From assembly GCA_947646735.1 (NCBI GenBank), contig CANTFK010000405.1, positions 1 to 18,003 on the forward strand: DNA of 18,003 nucleotides, given 5' to 3'. The stretch comes from Peronospora farinosa (lineage: Eukaryota; Oomycota; Peronosporomycetes; Peronosporales; Peronosporaceae). The notes beneath the pieces are model-generated. The model was not told the DNA's origin, made no database searches, and was given only the letters and a program-made list of their open reading frames with translations. This document shows, piece after piece, positions 1 through 6,945 of this stretch (the first letter of the stretch is position 1; each line of letters begins with the position of its first letter). Made by a program: the position numbers and the translations under genes.

Positions 1-997
1 TAAAGTGGCGGGGTTATCCCGAGTCGTGGAACTCGTGGGAGATTGAGATTCCCCTTCGGCAGGACTGCCCATACGCCGTGGACGTTTTTGAACGTCGTGC
101 GCAGGGCCAGCCTGTTGGCGCTGACGCTTCTCACCAGTAATGGTGGGCGTGGGCGGGTTAGCGGCCTCGGCCTGTCGTGGACTCGCGGCTACAGGTGTAG
201 CCGAAACATTGGGATGCTGGGTAGCAGACGCATAATGCGTTCGTTGGGATTTCAATTTTCCCCGGGCCTTCAATTTAGCGTAATCGTATCGCATCTTCCG
301 CTCGAGTCGAACATCTTCCACATCGGCACTTGCCCGTAGGGCCCACATTCTGCTTAAACGTCGCGCATAATGCGCCCAGCGGCTGAAAGCCGTGTCTTCT
401 TCGTCCTCGGTTTCCCCCGCGAACAGGAGGATGGGAAAACCCATTATGTGAGGAATTGGCCGCACCGCGCACTTGCCTGTTAAGGCGTGCCAAGTATTGG
501 CTTTGCGTAGTAATGTGGGGTTCCAGATATCGTTGTCGAAGTGCCGTTCGCGTTGCAACATCCTCGGGTAAAATGGCCTCAGGCCCAATGGTTCAGCCAG
601 AAAGGGAATGTCCAGATGCCTCCTTTAGGCGTTCTTCCACCGTAGGTGGTTTGAACCTGTACTGTCGGTGGTCCTGAAGTCTCGCCATATTTTTCGTCCG
701 GGGCTTGGCGCCTTCCTCTTGGTCGATGGTCCGCTGTTGCTGCTCGTCGAGTGGGTTGGTAACCGTTACCGTTAATGATACGTCAGGCGGGTCACGTAAC
801 GCTGTTAGCGCATCTGCAGCACCACGTTCAGGGAACGGATTCGGTGCATGACTAGTGTCATCTTCACCCGTGAGGGTGGCTAAAGGGGACCCATCGGGTC
901 CCACAAAGACGGTGTCACTTTCGTAATCAACCGCTTCGTCAAGGTCGTCTTCAATGAGGTCCCGAAGAGTCTGTGACTCACTGTCAGGAGGCGTCAT
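1..997 (-). pseudogene. Long antisense ORF beside the 3' LTR of element B (one frameshift, runs off window)
   Basis: The first ATG is at 997 (codon 995-997). The frame is open to 593, where a stop ends it. After a one-base shift near 625-631 (an extra G in an AAAGGAGG run) the next frame stays open without a stop to base 1 and beyond, so about 330 codons are visible. The N-terminal third is very acidic (for example LIEDDLDEAVDYESD). The middle is richer in Trp, Arg and Leu, and the C-terminal part is basic, Pro/Thr/Ser-rich and low in complexity. I do not recognise the family; a Gag-like or accessory protein is possible. It runs opposite to the LTR, whose orientation is fixed by the polypurine tract, the AATAAA signal and likeness to LTR A. 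If the LTR orientation were wrong, this ORF would sit where gag should be, about 110 bp after a 5' LTR, but no TGG-type primer site is seen there. Its length with a single break suggests it coded until recently. Confidence 0.5.
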
Positions 998-1097
998 GTT
1001 AGGTGCCGTGAACAAACCGTGAGGTGTAAGCGTTCGCTAAAGCACTACCTCTTCGAGGAAAAAAAATGTCGAGTGACATTCTATGGGAACGTCAGTC

Positions 1098-1110
1098 TGG
1101 TGGGGGAGGA
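1098..1110 (+). other. Polypurine tract of element B
   Basis: TGGTGGGGGAGGA lies directly against the TG that starts the LTR at 1111. A purine run at this position primes plus-strand DNA synthesis in LTR retrotransposons. It marks 1111 as the start of a 3' LTR and sets element B on the plus strand. Confidence 0.7.
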
Positions 1111-1229
1111 TGTAACGGGGTTACACGACGGTTGTAGCGTTTTTCCGAGAGTTTACGGTTAAACTCCCCTTTGTATTGCATATAATGCATTATTATACTT
1201 CTCTTTAGAGAGGTATTAAGTATGAGCGT

Positions 1230-1261
1230 TAAGATACGGTATTCGGTAATACCGTATCTTA
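1230..1261. repeat. Perfect 14-bp hairpin in the U3 part of LTR B
   Basis: Arms at 1230-1243 and 1248-1261 are exact reverse complements (TAAGATACGGTATT) around the loop CGGT. It sits between AGCGTTA and TAACGCT, which can extend the foldback with an internal bulge. It could be a protein-binding dyad or a cruciform; nothing in the sequence decides. Confidence 0.8.
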
Positions 1262-1462
1262 TCGATTGGGATTCGATAAATCACTAACGCTGTATTAAGT
1301 ACATCATACACAGATGTTTAGACGATACGTCGTCCAATAGCAAATTCTGCATATAATAATTACTATTATAGTAATTAATCTAGTGTAGTGTACTTAGAGT
1401 AGGACTATTCATAAAATCTTAAAGCATAAATAAAATCAGTTCTCCTTTTGAGTTTAAGATCG

Positions 1463-1748
1463 CAAGTCGTTCCGACTTGTTCTCTTGTGCACTTCGTGCG
1501 TTGGTTCTCTGAACCTCTAAGCTCTAGCTTGTTCTTGCACTCTGTGCGTTGGTTCTCTGAACCTTAAGCTTATTGCTTGACTGACTAAAAGTCTCTCCTA
1601 CTTCCTTAGAACAGGGTGACTTTCAGTCGTTTAACTAGTTCCTAAGAACTAAGTGGCTTTTAGCCTTAACTCTATTTAGTTCTCTACAACTAAGAGGCTT
1701 CCAGCCGAAAGTCTTCCTCTGGTTAAAGAGCTGTGTAGCTCCGCTACA
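1463..1748 (+). repeat. Array of about 15 mini-hairpins in R/U5 of LTR B
   Basis: Successive short perfect stems, mostly with exactly 3-nt loops: CAAGTCG-TTC (1463-1479), GCAC-TTC (1489-1499), GGTTC-TCT (1503-1515), AAGCT-CT (1519-1530), GCAC-TCT (1537-1547), GGTTC-TCT (1551-1563), AAGC-TTATT (1566-1578), GACT-AAA (1583-1593), GACT-TTC (1618-1628), AGTTC-CTAA (1637-1650), GGCT-TTT (1655-1665), TAGTT-CTCTAC (1677-1692), GGCT-TCC (1696-1706), CTCT-GGTTAA (1717-1730), TGTAGC-TCC (1734-1748). A ~46-bp direct repeat (about 1485-1530 and 1531-1578) accounts for only some of them. In a plus-strand transcript this would be a leader of beads-on-a-string stem-loops. Confidence 0.75.
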
Positions 1749-2042
1749 AAAACATTCAAGCAACGGCTGAGTCCATCAATAAGACTCAGGGTAAGCTTTT
1801 GCGTGAGCAAGCTCGGAATGAGGTGCTCAATAGAACTGTTGAGACGCTCCCGGCCCAATCTAATTAGCCGAGGTCCATTCGGATGGACCCTCCGAAGTTT
1901 GATGGAACTACTCCACATACGATTGTTCAGTGGCTTTTAGCCGTAAAGCAATGCGGTATGGCGCAGCTCATCGAAGACGACACCAGGATGATGTCGTATG
2001 CCATGTCAAATTTGCGTGGCAAAGCGTCAGAGTGGGCTTACA
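1749..2042 (+). pseudogene. Element A gag, middle fragment (right flank of the B insertion)
   Basis: It is about 90 % identical by eye to 12060-12358 of the other A copy. In frame it reads a Gln-rich segment, then RMDPPKFDGTTPHTIV and LRGKASEWAYT, typical of the capsid region of oomycete Ty3/gypsy Gag. A TAG replaces the CAG of the other copy at about 1864. The upstream part of the same gag is not adjacent; it lies at the right end of the window (17804-17989), in phase with this piece. At 2042/2043 gag stops abruptly and host-gene sequence begins, without an LTR. There is no zinc knuckle or protease in this fragment. Confidence 0.75.
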
Positions 2043-2213
2043 CTTTGGTGAGTTGGATCGCCAGTAGTATTTCTTCTTCGTAAAAATTCCTACCATAGAG
2101 ACAAGATGAGGCTTGATTAAGTCTGGCTTCAGCGGCCTGATCAACTTGGTGGCATATTGCACGCAAACTACGTCGCTCGCGCTTGAAGCTGTTAGCTGGT
2201 TAATTCCATCTGT
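2043..2213. repeat. 169-bp direct duplicate of 11043-11214
   Basis: The two copies differ only by a small change at about 2134/11134 (AGCGGCC versus AGCTAGCC, a one-base length difference) and one C/T near the end. This copy continues into unbroken host-gene sequence at 2214, whereas the other copy is cut by the LTR of element A at 11212. It therefore serves as the empty-site version of that insertion. Confidence 0.9.
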
Positions 2214-2515
2214 CCATATTCTACTCAATACACTCGAAATGGACGCTCTGGGAAAATTAATTCTCCAGTCGAATTGTATGAAATTGTTGTCCTTAGAAAC
2301 CATCGCTCTCTCCCAGTAGTCGATCGATGTGGGTCTTCAACGCTATACCGAAAAGAAATGCGATTTACATCATGTATGCTGACTTTTTTACGCTGCTCTC
2401 GTATGTAAGAGAAATCGCGTCTTTTTTGTGAGAGCAACCGTTCAGAGCTTTCTTGGAAATCATTGGGCACAAATCGCGCAAGTGCAAAGTACAAACAGCA
2501 AAATGCAAAACGCAA
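2044..2515 (-). pseudogene. Host-gene fragment, upstream part of the OB-fold-like (CTC1-like?) gene
   Basis: On the minus strand the open frame from 2303 contains a segment ending MVGIFTKKKYYWRSNSPK. The same segment recurs at 11096-11043, where the reading continues into an OB-fold-like region. This copy is truncated at 2043 by element A gag. Upstream, frames at 2515-2225 overlap without clear homology, so the exon structure is unknown and a frameshift is likely. This copy and the 11134 region differ by one base in length, so at least one is out of frame. The family is uncertain (see 10324-11211). It lies at the left of the window while the downstream part lies at the right, as for a gene opened by the A/B insertion and then permuted. 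Confidence 0.4.
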
Positions 2516-2700
2516 ATAGTAAGGAGCTAGTCAACTGGGAGATGATTATCTCCGACGACTACGCACTGGATCAATCAATGTGTGATAAGAGGTAACTGAT
2601 TTCCATACAGATATTTCAATCTACTAAGTACTCTGTAAGCCGCATTATAGTCATCGGCCAGATCTTTCGTGCGCCTGATAGTTGCTCTGTGTAGTGATCT
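2516..2700. other. Unassigned sequence
   Basis: A minus-strand frame at about 2705-2583 (containing KDLADDYNAAYRVLSRLKYL) is open for about 40 codons, but I cannot place it. No LTR, RNA gene or promoter could be supported here. Confidence 0.3.
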
Positions 2701-2863
2701 TGTGACGAAGTACAAGATTTCGTGTCCCTGATTCTAGGTGGGACATCGAACAGTTAGTCGAATGATGCTGGGACGCATCGTTACCGTTGACAGTTGAGGT
2801 AAACCTGTTGGTATCTACTGTAGTCTAGTCTAACAGAGGGGGTTGTCACCTACGAGGTTTTCA
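2701..2863 (+). mobile_element. Copia LTR copy, plus orientation
   Basis: It is about 163 bp, starts TGTGACGAAG and ends near TTTTCA. It is an inverted near-copy of 3566-3728: both share the run from TGTGACGAAGTACAAG through the CTAACAGAGG region to CCTACGAGGTTTT, and they diverge sharply on both sides. The copy at 3728 is preceded on its strand by a polypurine tract, which supports the LTR call. Short LTRs of this size are usual for copia. Here it faces the opposite way to the gag/protease block beside it, so it is not a simple terminal repeat pair. Confidence 0.65.
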
Positions 2864-2884
2864 GTCGGTGTGAAAAGGACCTTC

Positions 2885-3430
2885 GATCAAGAAAGGGGAT
2901 TCATAGCATGAGGGGGAGTCTCATTCCTTACTCTGAGTTCCACTTCCCCAATCTGGTCTGTAAATTGGGAAGCTTTGCCTTCCCAGTCAAACACCATCGG
3001 TTCATCATTGAATCGCAAATTCATCAGAATCTCCTTATTCGTGCATACATGACAATCGTGATTCAGCAAGGACCCATTCAATGGTCATATCACGTGTATC
3101 CTTCTTAACAGCATTGATCGTATCATCCGCTTGACGCGACAGCATGGCAACTTCTCTTCTGTTCCCAAACTAGCCTTTACTCTGCTTTCTATTTTCCCAG
3201 CGTTTCCGCTCCGGGGGTTGCGACTTGGACTCATCTATGGCGCACTTCGGTCGTGTGCAATCTCGCTGGATATGGCCCTTTTCATGACAGTTCCAGCAGT
3301 CACGATTGTCTCCATGATACTTCTTTACTGTTAAAGCCTTGCCACTACCTCCACCCGACTTCTGGTAATGGTTGCTGCCATGGGCATTATATTGACTTCG
3401 ACGTCGTCGCTTCTATTTCCAGGGTTGCTG
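2885..3430 (-). pseudogene. Copia gag zinc knuckle and N-terminal protease block
   Basis: Reading 3414 to 2887 on the minus strand there is a basic stretch and a CX2CX4HX4C zinc knuckle (CWNCHEKGHIQRDC, 3298-3257), which in Gag binds the element RNA. After stops comes HVCTNKEILMNLRFNDEPM and then FDWEGKASQF...GEVELRVRNE, the region following the catalytic aspartate in copia proteases. The Asp-Ser-Gly triad itself is not seen; LLNHDC stands where it should be. Most of the N-terminal Gag is missing. The rest of protease (NLLSLDRLEQ) lies at about 5330 on the same strand. Several stops and shifts make it dead. Confidence 0.7.
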
Positions 3431-3440
3431 AATTGACAGG

Positions 3441-3573
3441 TATGAGCTGTCATACTTATCACTGTGCAGGTGAGTGTCGTTGTTCTGTAGGGTGAACAAT
3501 ACAGAGTAGGGAATAGAGAACACGGAACACTTGCTTCCCACTGAGCAACTTTGGGATTGAGGAGGGAAAAACC
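3441..3573 (-). repeat. Copia leader, copy 1 (inverted relative to 6826-6945)
   Basis: On the minus strand it follows the LTR that ends at 3566 and precedes gag, so it is probably the untranslated leader or first gag codons. It matches 6826-6945 in inverted orientation, for example GGGAATAGAGAACACGGAAC, with one small insertion near 3490-3500. Confidence 0.7.
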
Positions 3574-3728
3574 TCGTAGGTGACAATTCCCTCTGTTAGA
3601 CTAGACTACAGTAGATACCAACAGGTTTACCTCAACTGTCAACGGTAACGATGCGTCCCTGCATCATTCGACTGACCGTTCGATGTCCCACCTAGAATCA
3701 GGGACACAAAATCTTGTACTTCGTCACA
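3566..3728 (-). mobile_element. Copia LTR copy, minus orientation
   Basis: On the minus strand it starts TGTGACGAAG at 3728. The bases just before it (3738-3729, GAAGTGGGAG on that strand) form a polypurine tract, the mark of a 3' LTR. It is followed by the leader and gag of another copia copy, the mark of a 5' LTR. It may therefore be a shared LTR between two tandem elements, or a product of the shuffling seen across this cluster. Confidence 0.65.
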
Positions 3729-3840
3729 CTCCCACTTCGTTGTCTCTGATGTCTTGTGGTGTGGTAGTCGTAGGCACAGGTACAATATTCAACAGATGCC
3801 ATAACTTCTTAAATTGCGTCGGGCCAAGTGGCTTGATGCG
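3729..3840 (-). pseudogene. Copia pol C-terminal end and polypurine tract
   Basis: On the minus strand the frame reads KPLGPTQFKKLWHLLNIVP and stops at the polypurine tract. This matches the 'TK.L....F..L...L' tail that follows RNase H in copia polyproteins. It is correctly placed before the LTR at 3728. It abuts, head to head, the plus-strand RT block that starts at about 3841; the RNase H sequence that should join them is missing. Confidence 0.55.
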
Positions 3841-4643
3841 AAGGCTGAGTCCGTGAAATTTGTTTTGCTTCTAGCTCTGTTCTTGGGCCTGCCTTGTCGC
3901 CAAATTGATTTTGTGACAGCACTTTTGAATGAGCCTCTCGATGAAATCGACATATATATGGAACAGCCCGATTACTTTAATGATGGTTCTGGTCGCGTTT
4001 GCAAGCTGTTACAAAGTCTATATGGCTTACGACAAGCACCTCGTATCTGGTACAAAATGCTGGATGAGTATCTAAGAAAGTGCGGGTTTCGGCGTACAAA
4101 AATGGATGCAGGTGTATATGTGCGAACAGTGGGAGAGAACAAAGTCTACATTACCGTATATGTGGATGATCTCTTAATTGTGGGAACGGAATCCGACATT
4201 GAGATGGTTTTAGTACAGCTTCGGAGCAAGTTTAAAATTAAGGACTTGGGTCCTAATGCTTGGAATGGAGATATCAAATGAGGGTGTCGGATGTGAACCC
4301 AACAAAGAGAAGATTTTTAACGGGTAAATGAAAAGAAACCGTTCCTACCACAAGGAAGGCAACTTTCCGATGCAGGAAACCGGATGTGGAACCGGTGTGT
4401 GTAGACCCAGATCCAGAAATGGATCATCGCCAAATTGTAGGATCGTTACAATATTTAGTCCAATGCACGCGTCCAGATATTGCCAACGCAGTGCGAACGT
4501 TGGGAAAATTTCTGAATTGTTATACGAGGGAACACTATGTCTTGGTAAAAAGAGTGTTCCGCTATTTGAGAGGATCATCAGACTACGGACTACTTTGGAC
4601 ATTGTCTGACAAGAAAAGAGTACCGAAGGATGTGTATGTCAAC
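3841..4643 (+). pseudogene. Copia reverse transcriptase core to start of RNase H (inverted block)
   Basis: The frame 3814-4281 contains FLGLPCRQIDFVTALLNEPL, then IYMEQPDYF, LLQSLYGLRQAPRIWYKML and the catalytic YVDD (4159-4170) in TVYVDDLLIVG. These are the palm and thumb motifs of copia RT, which copies element RNA into DNA. A frameshift near 4253 breaks LGMEI. A later frame (4386-4646) reads DHRQIVGSLQYLVQCTRPDI and HYVLVKRVFRYLRGSSDYGL, the connection toward RNase H. It ends at 4643 inside a 5-bp overlap with the inverted integrase block. The RT fingers that should precede it are on the other strand at 6826-6620. Confidence 0.85.
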
Positions 4644-5333
4644 TAAGCCATTCTCCTCTGGGTTATTCGCATTAGTCCACAAAAATTCCACTCCGTGTTG
4701 ACGAAGAAACTGTTTCAATTGTCGGTTCACAAGTTCCCTTCCTTGGTCAGTGGAAAGAACGTGAATGTGATGGCCTTGTGCAATAAGCCATGCCAAATGA
4801 GAAATGACTACAGTAGTAGCCTCTCGTTTTTCTTTTAGTAAAAAAACCCATTCGTAACGTGTTGCCTTATTTGAATGAGCTAGAAGTGTTTATACCCGTC
4901 ATACGTACCCACACCAATGTAACAAATTAGACATTAGCTTCTGATATGGTACTGTCGACCGTGTAGTTACTAAGTTTTTGTAGGACATTCGCTGCATACG
5001 TAATTGGATACATGTCCAGCATCGGTTTCTCGGGGTACGAACGTTATCCGTCATGGCTAAACCATGCATTGTATTGTTTCTTATCATCCGCTGCAAGGCA
5101 CCATAATTAATGTGACCAACGCGGGTATGCCATAACGCGAAAACTCGCTCATCGGCATGTGAAAGAGACCCCACTTCACTCACCGGGACAGCTAAGGATA
5201 TGAGGCGATAGCGACCATAATTTTTTACTTACTGCAGTAGCAAATCATCCTTTTTCAGCCAAGCGCATTGCTGATGCTTAAATTTGAGAAAGTCCCATCC
5301 ATCTTGTTCCAGCCTATCCAAGCTCAACAAATT
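4639..5333 (-). pseudogene. Copia protease end, integrase zinc-binding domain and core
   Basis: Minus-strand order: NLLSLDRLEQDGWDFLKF (protease tail), then WHTRVGHINYGALQRM and CWTC, giving the H-x4-H...C-x2-C integrase zinc site. Next is a broken stretch reading LAHSNKATRYEWVFLLKEK, then the core segment LSTDQGRELVNRQLKQFL (second catalytic Asp), LWTNANNPEENGLV, and a cut at 4643. Integrase joins element DNA to the chromosome. Stops and shifts occur at about 5215 and 4930-4800, and the codon at the expected first catalytic Asp seems to read Asn. The C-terminal half continues, not next door, but at 6620 (ERMNGIVMSRV). Confidence 0.8.
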
Positions 5334-6620
5334 TGTTTTGCATCCGGGGCACTCAAAGCTTCGGTAACTGACATGGCATCAAGCAGTTCATTCACTGCTT
5401 GAATTACTAGGGCTGCAGAAATATCCAGTTTATAATCCGACAGACGTACGTTTGGTCGTCGTACTCGAGTAGACCGCCGAAAAACCGCCTCGGGATCGTT
5501 TCTAGCTTTCATTTTACCGGGTCTAACAATAACCGGTCATTTCTCTTCTGCGTCTTCTTCCTCACACATGTGGGAGTCTGTCCCATATCACTCACCACCA
5601 GGTAATTATCGTCAGCACTGAGAGCTAGCGGGCAAGTCGAAGGCACTGAGCCTCGGCAGTTAGACCGATCTCCAGTGTTACGACAAGGGGCAGGCGTACT
5701 GCGGTTAGACAGATCCATGCCACCCTCTCTGCCGCCTCTTCCTCCATCAGTAACGATGCGATACCAATCGGGACTGTATCCAGCTAGACCACGATCACGA
5801 TACGACCCCATCTCAGCCTGTGCTGGACTTGCCATTCGATCACGACACGACCCCATCTCAGCCTGTGCTGGACTTGCCGTTCGATCACGACACGATCCCA
5901 TCTCAGCCTGTGCTGGACTTGCCGTTCGTGGACGTGACGACCGAGCATTAGACCTTGCTAATCTCGTTGGATTCTCGCTCAACAATACGCTTCCAGGCTC
6001 CCCAGCCCATGCTGGCACGCCAACGTTTGGAGCATCATCTACTAAATCGAAGCCACGACTATTATAGCCATGACGACAACACCTCTTCTGACGATGTCTA
6101 ATGTCACCTGGCATCCCCAAAGCCAATGCAGTACTCGGTGCAGTGAAGAAACCTCCCACGCGAACATACGGGATTGTGGTAGAGAGGGTAAACTTGCCAT
6201 GACAATACCGATTTAAGAGCAGCCTGTCGATATATGTCCGGTCAATTGTCCATCCTCCACAAATTGTACAGTGCGCAACTCTTGAATAGTTCCCGAACGC
6301 GCATCCAAAATACGAGAACTGATCGAATTCTTCGCGTAGCCAATAAAGATCCGCCGGTTTACCGGGATTTTCTAATTTCGTTTTCCGTAAAATCTTCTGT
6401 GTAAATACGAACACTAAACAACCCTATATCCGGACATCTGATAAATCAGGACGTCTTCCAAAACGTCGAGTATATGGTGTGTCACCATCCAAAGCTCACT
6501 GGGTATGAGATTTAATATCTCCAAGGCAAATGTAAATGCATCGCCCCATAACAGATCCGGCATGTCCACCGTTGTAAGCAAGCTGCGTACACGGGACATC
6601 ACGATGCCGTTCATCCGTTC
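5333..6620 (-). pseudogene. Copia integrase C-terminal half and linker before RT
   Basis: The minus strand starts at ERMNGIVMSRVRSLLTTV (6620), continues DLLWGDAFTFALEILNLIP, and after a shift reads KILRKTKLENPGKPA. Another shift near 6345 leads to FIGYAKNSISSRILDARSGT and VQFVEDGQLTGHISTG. The linker then carries three 15-residue repeats, and the block ends with RRSTRVRRPNVRLSDYKLDI...VTEALSAPDAKQ (5512-5333), the segment that precedes RT in oomycete-type copia. Its upstream partner (integrase core) is downstream on this strand at 5333-4643, and the two blocks meet at 5332/5333 with about one shared base. Length suggests nothing large is missing inside the block; it is inactive through frameshifts. 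Confidence 0.8.
5792..5926. repeat. 45-bp minisatellite, three tandem units
   Basis: Units at 5792-5836, 5837-5881 and 5882-5926 differ by one to four bases. On the minus strand each codes 15 residues containing ASPAQAEMGS. Because 45 is a multiple of three, the repeat expanded without disturbing the copia polyprotein frame, so expansion could have occurred while the element was still coding. Confidence 0.95.
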
Positions 6621-6826
6621 TCCCAAAAGTTAACACCAAACTCTTGTTGGAATCCCTTAATCGTAATTCGCGTGCGATACCGGCACACGTCACCTTGCGC
6701 ATTTTGTTTGCGCACAAATATCCATTTATTCTTTAGAATCTTTACCCCCGAAGGCCGATCCACTAGCGCCCATACGTGATTACGCATCAATTCGTGATAC
6801 TCACTCTCAAGAGCTTTAATGGTTTT
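6620..6826 (-). pseudogene. Copia reverse transcriptase N-terminal (fingers) block
   Basis: The minus-strand frame reads ALESEYHELMRNHVWALVDR, PSGVKILKNKWIFVRKQNAQ, then GDVCRYRTRITIKGFQQEFG and VNFWE. This is the start of copia RT (compare the family pattern W.LV..P.G.K.I..KW.F..K....G...R.KARLVAKGF.Q). It stops at the point where TFAPV should follow. The next bases belong to integrase (ERMNG) with about one shared base at 6620. The continuing RT core is on the plus strand at 3841. On its other side it adjoins the inverted leader copy at 6826. Confidence 0.75.
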
Positions 6827-6945
6827 TCCCTCCTCAATCCTTAAAGTTGCTCAGTGGGAAGCAAGTGTTCCGTGTTCTCTATTCCCTACTCTGTATACAG
6901 AACAACGACACTCACCTGCGCAGTGATAAGTGTGACAGATCTAGT
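6826..6945 (+). repeat. Copia leader, copy 2 (plus orientation)
   Basis: Inverted match to 3441-3573, for example GTTGCTCAGTGGGAAGCAAG and GTTCCGTGTTCTCTATTCCC. It is not preceded by an LTR here but by the RT fingers block, so it is another piece of the shuffled element. Confidence 0.7.

Larger units (their letters stand above)
1111..1748 (+). mobile_element. 3' LTR of Ty3-like element B (638 bp)
   Basis: It begins TGTAACGGGGTTACA and ends TGTAGCTCCGCTACA, so it has TG...CA ends. It is preceded by a polypurine tract and followed by AAAAC (1749-1753). The same AAAAC precedes the next B LTR at 17990, as expected of a 5-bp target-site duplication. Its start resembles LTR A (TGTAACGGGC at 11212), so the two families are related. 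An AT-rich, TATA-like stretch (about 1180-1200) and an AATAAA signal (about 1429) suit promoter and polyadenylation roles in the plus direction. The part after AATAAA (about 1460-1748) would be the R/U5 region, present at the 5' end of the transcript. Most of the LTR consists of short perfect inverted repeats. Confidence 0.8.

Noticed and set aside
43..339. Plus-strand ORF of 98 codons at the left end
   Set aside because: It is the reverse-strand shadow of the long minus-strand frame that is open through the whole stretch and has no motif of its own.
2701..3728. A DNA transposon with terminal inverted repeats at 2701-2863 and 3566-3728
   Set aside because: The enclosed sequence is copia gag and protease, and the repeat at 3728 is preceded by a polypurine tract, so these are LTRs in opposite orientations.
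5792..5926. CRISPR-like array
   Set aside because: The 45-bp units are contiguous with no spacers and the sequence is a eukaryotic retroelement.
5675..6067. Plus-strand ORF of 130 codons over the 45-bp repeats
   Set aside because: It overlaps the copia linker, whose minus-strand reading continues recognisable integrase and RT-linker motifs; any frame is kept open by a repeat whose length is a multiple of three.
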